A stretch of DNA of 64,000 nucleotides from Biomphalaria glabrata (taxonomy: Eukaryota; Mollusca; Gastropoda; Planorbidae), in the NCBI RefSeq assembly GCF_947242115.1, contig NC_074725.1:10082011-10146010 (forward strand). The letters are read 5' to 3'. A program made the translations under genes and the position numbers. Below the pieces are notes generated by a model. That model was not told the DNA's origin, ran no database searches, and saw only the letters and a list, made by a program, of their open reading frames with translations. Position 1 is the stretch's first letter. Each line of letters opens with the position of its first letter. Shown in pieces: positions 46,201-57,100 of this stretch.

Positions 46201-48812
46201 GGTTGAAGAGGAACTCAAATTCTGGGGCCTGAAAGAGCTGGACATAGAGCCCTGCTGCTGGAATAACTACAATACCTGGATGCAGACCATCAAGGCACTG
46301 AAGAAGGTCGAGCGTGACCGTGACCCAGCCTACCTTCACGCTGGAGATATACTTCCTCCTCCGCCATCAACAAAATATCAGCGTCTCAAAATGCTTACCT
46401 GGAAGATACTCACTGACCCTTCGTTCTCGGTCATAGCCCAGGTGACGAACTTTTTCCCTTATGGTCCATTCTTTTCACTAAGTGTACACATTTTATCTAG
46501 GAAGCTGTAAAAGATGGGTGGTTGCATCATCTTATAATTTCTTTGCGTTTTATTTTTGTTTCACATATCTATTTATCATCTATCATCTTAAAATTCCTAC
46601 ATCTTTGATTTTGTATCACAGACCTATTCAAATTGGATGATTGCATCATCTTGTAATTTCTACATCTTTGATTTTGTATCACAGACCTATTCAAATTGGA
46701 TGATTGCATCATCTTGAAATTTCTACATCTTTGAGTTTGTATCACAGACCTATTTAAATTGGATGATTGCATCATCTTGAAATTTCTACATCTTTGATTT
46801 TGTATCACAGACCTATTTAAATTGGATGATTGCATCATCTTGAAATTTCTACATCTTTGATTTTGTATCACAGACCTATTTAAATTGGATGATTGCATCA
46901 TCTTGAAATTTCTACATCTTTGATTTTGTATCACAGACCTATTCAAATTGGATGATTGCATCATCTTGAAATTTCTACATCTTTGAGTTTGTATCACAGA
47001 CCTATTTAAATTGGATGATTGCATCATCTTGAAATTTCTACATCTTTGATTTTGTATCACAGACCTATTTAAATTGGATGATTGCATCATCTTGAAATTC
47101 CACCCTTTTTATCACAAATTAATCCGAAAATTTCTTGACAACCTCAATTCAAGTGCTTTCATTTTAACTTACAAAAATAAATTCTGTTTTGACTTTCAAA
47201 CGCGTGACCTCGCTGTTGTTTCTCAACGATAAGTAGATCAAGGTCTGTGATACTCTCTAAATTCTTTGTGACACATGAGCTAAACGGAAATATAACTATC
47301 TATAAAAGAATAGAATAACCGATAGCTATCTGAATATGATTGTCGGCCATCTGATTCGATTTTTTTTTTCTAAATTGTGTTAGTAACACGAAAAGCAAAT
47401 AAAATATTTGGTGATCTTTTAGCCGTGACGCCATAACATTTTTTTTATAAGTGTTTTTGGAAGATTGTTCATTTTTTGTTCCATTATCCAGGCTAGTTAC
47501 AATGGACCCAACCAATGGGTGCAATTATACGCCTGCTCTTTGTTTACACTGTTGGTTTGTATTTAATCCCGTTTAATATATGGTATATTTAAAAAAAAAA
47601 CACGAAAAGCTCCTTTTATGTACACCTCCTTTTATGTACACCTTTTTTTATGTACACCTTTTTTTATGTACACCTTCTTTTATGTACAACGGATACGCCA
47701 ACAATTTTGCTATATAGGCCTAAGGAGTTGTGTCCATGTACTGAAATCTCAAATTTTTATTTTAACACAACAAAGTTATATATTTAGGCAATATCACACA
47801 AAATAACGTGCATAAAGAATTGTTAAAAATTGCCTTCTTTCTTCCTCAGGTCTACGCTTATTTCTCCCTGGCGGTTGTCGTCTTATCCATTTTTTCATTT
47901 TGCGCCTCAACGCACAAGCTATTTCAGATCTCCAGTCCCGAAGGTATAAATGCTACTAGCCTTGTTCCTGGCAATGTCTCCAGCACCATTACTCCCAACA
48001 ACACGTTTCAAAGCAATAATCATTCTTCGCATGGATCAAGAGTATCGAAATCTGGCAGGATGGCGCAGGCTCACCCTGCGCTGGTAATCATCGACATCTT
48101 CTGCCTAGCTATATTTACTGCCGAGTATCTACTGAGGCTAGCCTGCGCCAAAAACAGGCTAAAGTTCGTCATCAGCGTCATAGCCGTCCTTGACCTTCTG
48201 GCTATTCTGCCAGACTACATTGAGTTCATCGTGAACGCCGCTCACAGTGACATGAACGCTCATCACGCCATCATTGACTTCATGCAATTTCTGAGGCTAA
48301 TGAGGGCTTTTAGGATATTCCGCTTGATTCGTCGCGTGCCGGGCCTCTGGATATTAATGTACACACTCAAAGCGAGCTTTAAGGAACTCTTTTTGATGCT
48401 GGTGTTTCTCCTAGTCGGGACGCTTCTTTTTTCGTCTGTTATCTACTTCGTGGATGACCCGGATGTGTTCATCAGCATACCCCACGGCTTCTGGTGGGCG
48501 ATCGTCACCATGACGACAGTGGGGTACGGAGACATGACCCCTTCCACGGCGCTGGGACAGGTTGTCGGGTCGGTCACCGCCGTCTGCGGCGTTCTTATTA
48601 TCGGCTTCACAATTCCTTCCCTGGTGAACAGCTTCATCACATACTTCAACCACATCGAGTTCATAGTCCAAAAGGAGCGCCTTCTCTCGGCGGACGCTGA
48701 ATCTAAAAATAGAGTACAGGTGCAGCAAGAAACACACACCAATAGCACCGGCATGTATTTTGAGTTTCCTCACCACAAAGCTGATGTAATTACGCGATCA
48801 TCAAAAGTCTAA
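43205..48812 (+). CDS. Voltage-gated potassium channel alpha subunit, Shaw/Kv3-like, four exons
   Basis: Exons are 43205-43438, 44965-45111, 46202-46441 and 47850-48812, all phase 0 with GT-AG junctions, giving 527 residues. ATG 43205 is the first in-frame methionine; the frame stays open upstream to 43064 without an ATG, so an upstream coding exon is possible but not needed. The T1 domain (about 52-150) has [15 protein letters not shown] and the zinc pattern Hx5Cx20CC (H118, C124, C145, C146), which marks Kv2-4 rather than Kv1. S1 is at about 205-226, then a linker with four N-glycosylation sequons; S2 283-304, S3 312-334. S4 has Arg at 356, 359, 362, 365, 368 and 369. The pore carries MTTVGYGDM (429-436). 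In S6 the usual PVP is TIP (461-463). The C-terminus SKV fits a class I PDZ ligand. The protein should form tetrameric K+ channels in the plasma membrane, alone or as a modifier subunit. Assignment to Kv3 is by T1 likeness and the CC-W motif; subfamily is less certain than channel identity. Confidence 0.93.
43620..44055 (-). repeat. Two copies of interspersed repeat R (minus) in Kv intron 1
   Basis: The first copy has 'taattaccaataattaattg' and 'attgattcatgttttgttag'. The second has 'gaattaccagtaattaatta', 'tttcagcttgatccaagact', 'gggtgtgggagaaataacgt' and 'gacagagttgataa'. The order is that of the reverse complement of 49205-49400. Confidence 0.6.
44565..44750 (-). mobile_element. LINE family L 3' end (minus) in Kv intron 1
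   Basis: It contains 'gattacgtcctacgcgtcat', 'ttctgccaagtcactggttt' and 'caacccattccatgctctaa', nearly identical to the 3925-4140 copy. Confidence 0.8.
44805..44875 (+). repeat. 3' part of SINE family C
   Basis: 'acagatgacttttacatcat', 'cagcccccatagttcgcaag' and 'gtttggaagggtaact' match the 3' block of the family. Confidence 0.65.
45300..45650 (+). repeat. GC-rich block, probably part of a LINE or other repeat
   Basis: The sequence has much higher GC than the intron around it, with 'gctggctaccctaaggcaga', 'ccccaccctggcagaacctg' and 'cggcactgccgttcctttag'. It resembles, from memory, untranslated sequence of snail LINE elements, but no second copy lies in this window to prove it. The 63-codon frame inside shows no known domain. 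It is in Kv intron 2. Confidence 0.4.
45918..46085 (+). repeat. tRNA-derived SINE, family A (copy 3)
   Basis: 'tctgcctggtcgtgtggtat', 'ggtgatcccggattaaaacc' (B-box region), 'cgtgctgcaggggatatggg', 'ctaggatgtaattctcttca' and 'aggaacatccgaaacttgta' follow the order of copies 1 and 2. It is in Kv intron 2. Confidence 0.78.
46585..47100. repeat. 63-bp minisatellite, about eight units, in Kv intron 3
   Basis: The unit is 'tacatctttgattttgtatc', 'acagacctatt.aaattgg', 'atgattgcatcatcttgaaa', 'ttc'. Units differ by a few point changes (tt/tg, c/t). Since 63 is divisible by three, the minus strand stays open for 173 codons, encoding a 21-residue repeat starting [12 protein letters not shown] take that frame as a by-product. 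Confidence 0.93.
47605..47692. repeat. 15-16-bp tandem repeat, five units
   Basis: 'tccttttatgtacacc' or close variants is repeated five times about 160 bases before Kv exon 4. Confidence 0.85.
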
Positions 48813-48894
48813 AACGTTGAATGACTGGTGTAATTTTCCAAGCTATTGCGTCATTTCCTGTGGAAGTGTACTCGTATGTGTTGATCACAGACAT

Positions 48895-48911
48895 ATATAT
48901 ATATATATATA
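48895..48911. repeat. Short (TA)n in the Kv 3' flank
   Basis: 'acatatatatatatatatata' type run of about 18 bases after the Kv stop codon. Confidence 0.8.
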
Positions 48912-49132
48912 GGCTATATGTGTCTATGGTGTGGATTAAATCTCACGCCTACATTTTATTGTCAGCGCATGTGCCTAAACGTTTAACATACTACAGTATG
49001 TTCAAAATAGCTGAGAAATAGACAGCCCTCTCCTTCCGTTTAATTGTTATTCTACTAATGAATGAAAACTAATAAACGGGATAGTTCAAATAGCCTTATC
49101 TTATATAGTACTTAAATCTTCGAGTCTTTCAC

Positions 49133-49138
49133 AATAAA
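49133..49138 (+). terminator. Candidate poly(A) signal of the Kv gene
   Basis: AATAAA lies 320 bases after the stop codon in the correct orientation. It fits a short 3' UTR, but other AT-rich hexamers nearby cannot be excluded. Confidence 0.4.
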
Positions 49139-49204
49139 TAATGAGATTATTTATCCTTAAGTGTTCTTGAATTCTTTCTCTTTGTGCTTTGGTGTGCAAA
49201 GCTT

Positions 49205-49400
49205 AACAGCAATATGTATTACAAAGCTTATATCAACTCACCTGTCTGGCCAAAACTTTGTACACGTTATTTCTCCGACACCCAATCTCGGATCAAGCTG
49301 AAAATTTGCACAATTATTTCTCTTACTGACAACACAAGAATCAATATTTTTTTTAAAAACCAATTAGTTAATTAACTATTGGTAATAAATTAATTTCTTT
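49205..49400 (+). repeat. Interspersed repeat R (plus), most complete copy
   Basis: 'aagcttatatcaactcacct', 'ttgtacacgttatttctccg', 'acacccaatctcggatcaag', 'ctgaaaatttgcacaattat' and 'ccaattagttaattaactat' define the family order. There is no ORF. Five copies or fragments occur between 38.0 and 49.4 kb, none elsewhere in the window. Confidence 0.6.
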
Positions 49401-50334
49401 GGTATCTCAAACAAGGGAAAGAAATAGTACTTGACTAAAGTGGTAGTATAAGCTGAATAAGTCCACTTAATTATATAAGGCTGCCGTCTCAGGCTTTAGT
49501 GAACACAAACTGGAAACATTAGATAACTATACAATCTTTTATGTTCATAGACTCTTCGCTAAGTGGTAACCGCGTAGACTTAAAAAGTCTGCAAAGGCTT
49601 TAGTTCACAAGATCAAATTAGGATGTTCCCTTTTTTTTCTTAAAAATATTTTTAGCGGCCTCTGAAAGGGGAAAAGACGCTATTAGTTTTGTGTGAAATG
49701 TCTGTCCGTCCGTTCCGTATACAAAAGATAGTGAAAATCCGACATCATAATATTTTAGTCCATTCAAAGTTCTGATGCAAAGGCTACTTTTTTTTCTAAA
49801 AGCGAAAAATTTAATTTTTTAAATCACTTATGCAAGCATTTTTTTTTTCATAAAAATTCACCACTTTTACAACTATTCACTATTAATGGTAATAAATATT
49901 CGAGACTCTTTAGTAAAAGGGGTGGGGGCAATCCTGTACCATAATATATCATAACACATTAATGCAAATGGTTTTAGCCTTTTTGTTTTAAAAAATATAT
50001 TTTTAAAATTTATATTGCTACGTTATGTAAGTTCTGTCCTACTAACTTCTACAATTACCCAAAAATAAAGATTACTTTTTTTTTAAGAGAAAATTTTTTA
50101 TACAGTATGCATATAAGTTGACATAATTTAAAACAACAATTAATAAATAGGTTCTGATATTGCGTAAACTACAGCGCCACGTACAGTATCACAGAAACAC
50201 ATAAGCCCAACTAAAGTAATTTTTTTTTCTTACGGAAATGTTTTTTTTTTTTTTTTTAGGATTTGAATATAAGAGATTGACCCTTTACAAAACAATTAGA
50301 TCAATAAGATATTCATAGTAAGACATCAATTAGG
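49401..50334. other. AT-rich interval, no gene; one short repeat-like motif
   Basis: At 49660-49760 'gaaatgtctgtccgtccgtt' with 'agcggcctctgaaagg' upstream resembles a motif also present inverted at 38822-38880. Otherwise homopolymer-rich sequence between the convergent Kv and CDC20 genes. Confidence 0.4.
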
Positions 50335-50520
50335 TCAGGTTCGCATCTAACTTCACATTCACTTTAACCTATCCTTTGGCCTGCTGGACCACCACACAAG
50401 ATCTGTTAACCTTCTTTCTCCATTCTTCTGTCATTTGTCTTTGATAGAATTTCATTCTGATGTTCTTTCTGAAAATATTGATACCGGTACCTGCCTTTTT
50501 ACCTGCCTGGGTGTATCACT
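50335..50520 (-). mobile_element. LINE 3' end (minus), related to the 52.7-53.3 kb LINE
   Basis: On the minus strand it encodes 'TEEWRKKVNRSCVVVQQAKG', close to the end of the 52.7-kb element, where the same place reads 'EEWRKTV..SS.V..' in other copies of this LINE type. Only the C-terminus is present. Confidence 0.55.
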
Positions 50521-51040
50521 TCGGGGGGCCGATTTTGAGTTTGTGTTTCCACACAAACTGTCTTTGTAACCTTGTTATAAATGCTTTTTTTTATTGTTGA
50601 TCTAGATCTATTACAAATTCAATTACATGACTGATCCAAACTAATTGATACAAGTACGCTTAATATAAGCTTTTTTTTTTAAAAGTATTTTTTGATGTTG
50701 TTCTTGTTGATGTATAACTAAATTGAGAAAGTAGTAGGCTAAACGAGCATTCATAAAATGAAAACAAATAAAGGTTACAAAAAAAGTTTTAGGAACAAAA
50801 AAATCATTTTCTCCTTTTCGATGATAACAGAGGTACTTCGTTCTATTTATTTCTTGTATATATTAATATTAATACAGTCCCAGCTCATTTCAACGTAAGA
50901 CAGTGTGCTGTGTAGGCCTATGTCTTCAAGTCTTACTGAATTAAAAACAAACATTTTTAGGAGAGTGCGGGAATTGCCGCTAACAGCGTACCGGTATTCA
51001 AAATTAATATAGTGTGTGACCAATTAGAATTAGATAGTAC

Positions 51041-51250
51041 GGTGGGAAGCGTGGTCGAGAGGCTAAGTGTGCTTGAACGTGGTTCGACACCCGACTCGGG
51101 CAGAGTTGTGTTTACTGAGCGCCTAAAGACAGCACGGAAAACCAACTCCTAGATACCCCCCCCCCCACTGGTCCACAAATGAGATTGGACCAAAGCGCTC
51201 TGAGCATGCTATAAGCATGAAAGTAGCGCTATATAAAAGCTATAATAATA
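51041..51250 (+). repeat. tRNA-derived SINE, family B (full-length-like)
   Basis: The head 'aagcgtggtcgagaggctaa' (A-box) and 'gtggttcgacacccgactcg' (B-box) is followed by 'ctgagcgcctaaagacagca', a C-run, 'tgagattggaccaaagcgct' and the tail 'gtagcgctatataaaagcta' with (TAA)n. It is the best-preserved copy of the family in the window. Confidence 0.85.
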
Positions 51251-51294
51251 TATAGTACTAATCGACCGGTGGCATAGCATACGCCGCTAATTTG

Positions 51295-51380
51295 CAGGGC
51301 CGGCCCTAGGCCACTGCAACTTATGCGACCGTAGTGGGCCCCGCACTTTCATAGGACCCGCGCTAATTCTAGGTGTAAAT
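51295..51380 (+). mobile_element. Possible hAT-type transposon end
   Basis: 'cagggccggccctaggccac' resembles the CAGGG-type terminal inverted repeat of hAT elements, followed by 'gcaacttatgcgaccgtagt' and 'gggccccgcac'. No opposite end or transposase was found nearby, so it is an orphan end or a decayed MITE. Confidence 0.4.
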
Positions 51381-51599
51381 TATTGTTGTTCTAAAGATAA
51401 ACTTAAAAATGTCACAGTGCTAGGAAAACTGTTATAGGTGTTTTCAAAATCCATGTGCATCCACCCATGAAGAGTTGGCAAGCTCAGAGGTATTGTACAA
51501 GGGTAAGGAACTGTGAAATTTCCAGTTGAAAAATGTATAACAAAAATATTCATATTTAATTGCAAATACTGAAATTGTGATAATTTCTTAAGTTAAACT

Positions 51600-51762
51600 T
51601 ATAAATAAGAACAATCTGGTATAAACTTTGTCACATGTAAATTATGAGTGAGTCTGGTGTGAATGTATACTTTGGTTTCTTATAGTTGTTTTTTGTTTGG
51701 TGTAATGCACAAATTGTAAGACAAATTTCCATACGGACAATAAAGATTATTATTATTATTAG
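51600..51762 (+). mobile_element. LINE 3' UTR (same family as 24.4-25.3 kb)
   Basis: 'cacatgtaaattatgagtga', 'gtctggtgtgaatgtatact', 'gtttggtgtaatgcacaaat' and 'caaatttccatacggacaat' match the end of the 24.4-kb LINE, with a (TTA)n tail. Coding sequence is absent. Confidence 0.75.
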
Positions 51763-51846
51763 CGTGTATCCATCTAGTCATGCATGTTTATTTGAGACTT
51801 AAAAAAACTTTGCAAAGTCATTGGTTTTCCTAGCTGAATCAGCAAC
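51763..51846 (-). mobile_element. LINE family L 3' end fragment (minus)
   Basis: 'tagtcatgcatgtttatttg', 'tgcaaagtcattggttttcc' and 'agcaacccattctatgctgt' correspond to the family L end; the sequence then runs into the 295-bp tandem units, which contain the next part ('gtcctagcatatggaataag'). Confidence 0.7.
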
Positions 51847-52731
51847 CCATTCTATGCTGTATGCACTTGTATGAATTAGTCCTAGCATATGGAATAAGAT
51901 ATGTCTTTCTGATTATTTTATTAGGCCGTGTTTTTGTATATTATGGTTCAGTGTTATACACTAGTAGGATAAAACAGTTTTATGCTCATTCTGAAATCAC
52001 AGCTACATTTTTTTGTAATCATCTTTTTATATTGAATTCTTACTCAGTCAGTTGGACCTTTGGGGAACCATGCAAGATTTCTCGACCGTCTTTCTCCATT
52101 CCTCTCTGTCTTTTGCCTTAGTTAGAACCTCTTTCAATGGTCCATTCTATGCTGTATGCTCTTGTATGAATTAGTCCTAGCATATGGAATAAGATATGTC
52201 TTTCTGATTATTTTATTAGGCCGTGTTTTTGTATATTATGGTTCAGTGTTATACACTAGTAGGATAAAACAGTTTTATGCTCATTCTGAAATCACAGCTA
52301 CATTTTTTTGTAATCATCTTTTTATATTGAATTCTTACTCAGTCAGTTGGACCTTTGGGGAACCATGCAAGATTTCTCGACCGTCTTTCTCCATTCCTCT
52401 CTGTCTTTTGCCTTAGTTAGAACCTCTTTCAATGGTCCATTCTATGCTGTATGCTCTTGTATGAATTAGTCCTAGCATATGGAATAAGATATGTCTTTCT
52501 GATTATTTTATTAGGCCGTGTTTTTGTATATTATGGTTCAGTGTTATACACTAGTAGGATAAAACAGTTTTATGCTCATTCTGAAATCACAGCTACATTT
52601 TTTTGTAATCATCTTTTTATATTGAATTCTTACTCAGTCAGTTGGACCTTTGGGGAACCATGCAAGATTTCTCGACCGTCTTTCTCCATTCCTCTCTGTC
52701 TTTTGCCTTAGTTAGAACCTCTTTCAATGGT
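51847..52731. repeat. Three near-identical 295-bp tandem units built from two LINE fragments
   Basis: Units start at 51847, 52142 and 52437 and are identical apart from about one base. Each unit begins in the minus-strand family L end and finishes in the minus-strand end of a second LINE ('ggaccattg' region). The joint uses the shared word 'ccattct', which also lies at each unit boundary. The 86-codon frame in each unit is not a gene. Confidence 0.93.
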
Positions 52732-53330
52732 CCATTCTTTTATGTTGTCCTCCCATCACTTTCTCTGCCTCTTCTTTTTCCTGGTACTGTTCCCTGAAGG
52801 AATGTCTTTGCGAGTCCTGAAAATCTTAATATATGGCCATAGATTTTTAGCTTTCGTTTTTTTACGATCATTAGCAGGTCATCATGGGGTCCAATCGCTG
52901 CAGTTACCCTGTCTCTAATCTTTTGGTTTATGATGCGATCTTTGAATGTGATACTAGGATCCTACTGTAGCATCTCGGGTCCATTGCTAGGATCCACCTC
53001 TCTAGCTCTGCAGTCAGCGTCCAAGACTCACAAGTATATAATAATGTGGCCATGACAAGGGAGCGCATCAGTCTGATTTTGGTGCCGAGGGCTAAGCCTT
53101 TGACTTTCAAAGGGCTGCTGTGGACTGTACAATTCGGGCCAGTAGTTATGGTTTCATTCCCTCATCTGAGACAACAGCTCCGAGGTATTTGAAACTGCTA
53201 ACACTAGGCTTTTCACCTCCAATACTGATACCCCTTTTAATTTAATATAAAGCCAACAGTATATATGCTAAGATCCAGTTACAGAAGGAGGTCATGTATT
53301 ATTTTGACCAGTACCCCACTCCCTTTTTAA
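52725..53330 (-). mobile_element. LINE reverse transcriptase C-terminal region (RTE/Nimb-like), minus
   Basis: Minus-strand pieces: 'KYLGAVVSDEG', 'KVKGLALGTKIRLMRSLVMA', 'TLLYTCESWTLTAELERWIL', 'IGPHDDLLMIVKKRKLKIYG', 'SGLAKTFLQGTVPGK' and 'RWEDNIKEWT'-like. The order is typical of the C-terminal part of this LINE class. There are several frame breaks. Its 3' end continues into the 295-bp repeats. Confidence 0.82.
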
Positions 53331-54137
53331 TTTCATCCTGTGCATTGTAACACTTTCCACTCATAGTATTCTAGATGGAATGATGCACATGGCTTCATCA
53401 CTTGCATACCGGTACTTAAATTTTACATTAAATTGAATCGCACTGTGCCTCACCTACTGTGGCCCTTAAATCATAGTTTCACTTTTCTCTCCCTCCATTT
53501 ATTTGGCACATCATGTGACATGCCCTTACATCTGTTGTCTCAATGGTCCCAGGTTCAATCACTGCCCACAGTCTTTCATCATACCAAAACTGTGCTCAAT
53601 AGAATAATTACATGAACAAAAAAAAGGTAGGTCTTAAAATCATGTTATAATTTTATAAAAATATACGACAAAAAAAAAATAAAAAAATAATGCATTAAAA
53701 ACTTTTTTAATTCACATAGAATTCTCATTCATTTTTTAATTCACATAAAAAAAAAATGAATTCTAAATATCAGTGTAAACAAAGTAAAAATCTCTACGTA
53801 AATATTATGTTATGAAAAACTAAATGCTTTAAGTCACAAAGTAGTAAGAAAAAAAAAAGTGAAAAACTAAATTTTATAGTATAAAATACAAGCAAAAAAG
53901 TGAGTCATTATGTACATCATAATTTGCATTAAATACCTGAGTTATTAAGTGACCAGAAAATGGTGAACTTGGAAAAGTACAAGTAAATGACATTAGTACC
54001 GGTAAGATCAGGAATACAGCATTACACAAGGTTCAAAGTTTTGATAATGAGATCAGCAGTCTCAGGAGATTCTCATACATTTACAGGTTTTTCATTCAAA
54101 ATGTATTCATGACATTGTCCAGTATAAGATTTTGTCT
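53331..54137. other. No gene recognised; probable CDC20 3' UTR
   Basis: AT-rich sequence directly downstream of the CDC20 stop codon on the minus strand. The transcript end should lie here. I could not single out a convincing poly(A) signal. Confidence 0.4.
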
Positions 54138-57100
54138 TTATCTGATGCACATGCTGAGGCCAGAGGTCAAGTTCTTCTCTGGCTTTGATGCAGCTTTCTT
54201 GACCTGTTTGTCCACAGCAAAACATTTCCAAAGTCGAATAGTTTCATCTGCTGCAGCACTGGCCACTGTGGTTCCATCTGGTGACATGGCCATGCACAAT
54301 ACTCGTGATTTATGACCTGAAAATGAAAGATAGAAAAACTTCCTTAAAAGGAATCATTTTTAAAGAGAGATGTTTTAAGAACATTTTCTTAAATGAAAAG
54401 ATTTTTCCAAGATTTAGATTTCTTTTTGAATTTCCATGAAAGTTAGGAGCAAAAGAAAATCAAAAGCCTCTTTACAGTAGCTTGACTCTCTTCTAATGTC
54501 AACTATATACAGCTTAGGAACCACCACATTAGCTACATGGATGAAACTTGATTTCACAGCTATTTCTCACATTTTTTACACTTGCACACCCAAGTTTCAT
54601 GATGATGTAGATTGAGATTTAATATGTGATTTTTAGGATGCCCCCCCCCCCCCAAAAAAAAACAAACTAAAAAGGATAACCTGACTTACTTTGGGGAAGT
54701 AAAGGAAGTTAGTATTTTGTCTAGTAACATCATTTGCCCCCATAGATTGCAAGGCCTGAAAGGGATACCCTTACACCAAAGTTTGATTTAAAATAAAATG
54801 TGTGGTTTATGGAATTTTTGAAGTTAAAAAAAGATTTTGTCTTTGCTATTTTGTTGAGAAAAATTTGAGAGCAATAATTAAAAGTGGCAGTTAATGATTG
54901 TTTAAAAATCTATAACTTTCATATAATTAGAAAATTAAACATTACGCATAGCTTTCTCAGTGCACATGAGTTTTGTAAATTCAAATACTTGACTTCAAAA
55001 CATTGTACTGCAAATATGTAAATGAAGACCATTATTATATATATTCTTTTCATAGCTACATTTCCTACAAATTTCATATAATTAGTCCAAATAATACTGA
55101 CCAACAAGGTCCACAACTTTAGTCATAGTGGGATATTTCCAGATCCTCAAATGATTCAGCGCATAGCCATGTCCAGAAATCAGTTCCTTATGTTCACTTG
55201 ACCAGAGAATGGAGCAAACCTAAGGGGTAAAAAATGTTTTGTTTTGACACAATGTAAAGGTTTTGTTTTTTTATAATAAAAATGGCATAAAAAAAAACAA
55301 CAACAACAAACAGGGACAGTTTATTAATTTACGTACCTGAGATTCTGTGTCATAAGCCCCAACACTAGCACCAGATTGTATGTTCCACATTCTAATATGG
55401 CGGTCAGCAGTTCCTCCACCGGTAGCCAAAAGATATGGTTTCCACGGACACCAAGCCATAGCCTTAAAATTAAAGTGTATTTTTGGATTTACAAGATCAG
55501 CATTAAGATAAGATTTTAATGTTATACCATATAAACTGTGATAATATTCAAGTCTAATTTCTATATGTTTCCATAAAAACACATTTATTTGTTATGAATG
55601 TTGAAATATTTCCTTTTTAACATGAAAACTAGAAAGCCCACATCCTCCTTTTTTTAAAAATAAATAGGTGGTTGTTGACAGAAAATGAATCACTAGAACT
55701 CTTTAATGTTGCAAAAATAAACAATGCCACAAATACATACAAACCACAACTGTCAATAGAATCAACACAGGAAATGTTCAATTCAAATGTAAATAATTGG
55801 AATCACCAAACAATTTTGCCTCATTACCAAAGTTTGATACCCAACTGAGGTGGCTCTCTCATGCCCTCCACTATTAAAATAGTACTTCAAGGAACTAAGT
55901 AGACATGTCTTACAACATCAAATGTTATTAAAGGAGGAGGAGCCTGATCTTCTACTTACTTTGACAGCTGCTTGGTGATCTGTCAGTGTGTATACAGGAG
56001 GTGCTGAAGACATCTGGTTGGACCAGATATTGATCAAATTATCATTGCCACCACTAGCCAGATGTCTGCCATCTGGTGACCACTTGAGCCCGCAGACCTC
56101 CTGGGTGTGGTTTTCCAGTAAAGCCACTTGATGATTAGCAATACGGACATCATGGTGATGGATGGCACCAGTTCGAGAACCACTATGTAAAAAGGATAAA
56201 CGTAGACTTGTGAATGTTGAAACTTAAATATTAAGTATAAAATAATAAATGAACATAAAGCAAAACATTGTGTGTACTACTTGATCTCTTAATTTCTTTA
56301 GGAAAAACTTAACATAATTGATATTTCCATTCTTAATATAAAAATATCATAAAAAATCCAACTGATAAATGCTAATTTCAATGTTAAAGATATAATGCTC
56401 GAAAGACCAAACTACAAAACAAGATAAGACTGCATCCTAAAATTTGGTTACCTTGAAAGAATGTGGGCATTCCATGACATACTCCCAACACGGGCTGCAT
56501 GGCCAGTCATAGAACGAACAAGTTTCTGTTGATCTGTGTCCCAAAGCTGAAAAAAGAAACATCATCTTTTAAGAGAATCCAAGTAAAACAACAATGCCAG
56601 TAACAAAATCACTTTGTATTAGATAGAATAAAAAAAAAAAAGAACATTTAAACTGATCAAGGTAAACAAAAGAAGTTTTAGGTTTCTTTACAAATGAGTA
56701 GTTTTTACTAAAAGACTTAAAACTTTACCACCATTAAGAAGAAAATTTTTATTTTTAAAAACCTGAGTTTTTTTTTTTTTGAGAAAATTTACTTGACTAA
56801 ATGAAATCTCAAAAGTACCATAAACCATTCTTAAGCTTTATTTCATCAATGTCTAAGTAATATCTAGATTTATTTATTTAAAAAACCAAAATAAAAAAAA
56901 AAATTTCTTTATCATCTCCCCATATATTTGAATTTTATCATTCTCTTCTTCTCTCAATGTTTTTAACAAAATTTACTTAAAAACGTAAAGACCCATTTAC
57001 CTGAACAACTCCTGTACTCAATCCAACAGCCAATATGGCACCTTCCTGGACCCAAGATACACAAGAGATGTACTCCTCTGGTATAGATAGTTCCATTAAT

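Noticed and set aside
46569-47090. 173-codon minus-strand frame of 21-residue repeats
   Set aside because: It coincides exactly with the 63-bp intronic minisatellite and has no flanking coding sequence.
48411-48776. Overlapping antisense and alternative frames in Kv exon 4
   Set aside because: They are shadows of a conserved coding exon, with no homology of their own.
51041-51130. tRNA gene
   Set aside because: The head of a family B SINE; the body and tail shared with three other copies follow directly.
51861-52711. Three identical 86-codon frames as a gene family
   Set aside because: They are within the 295-bp tandem units made of LINE ends; the peptide has no known domain.
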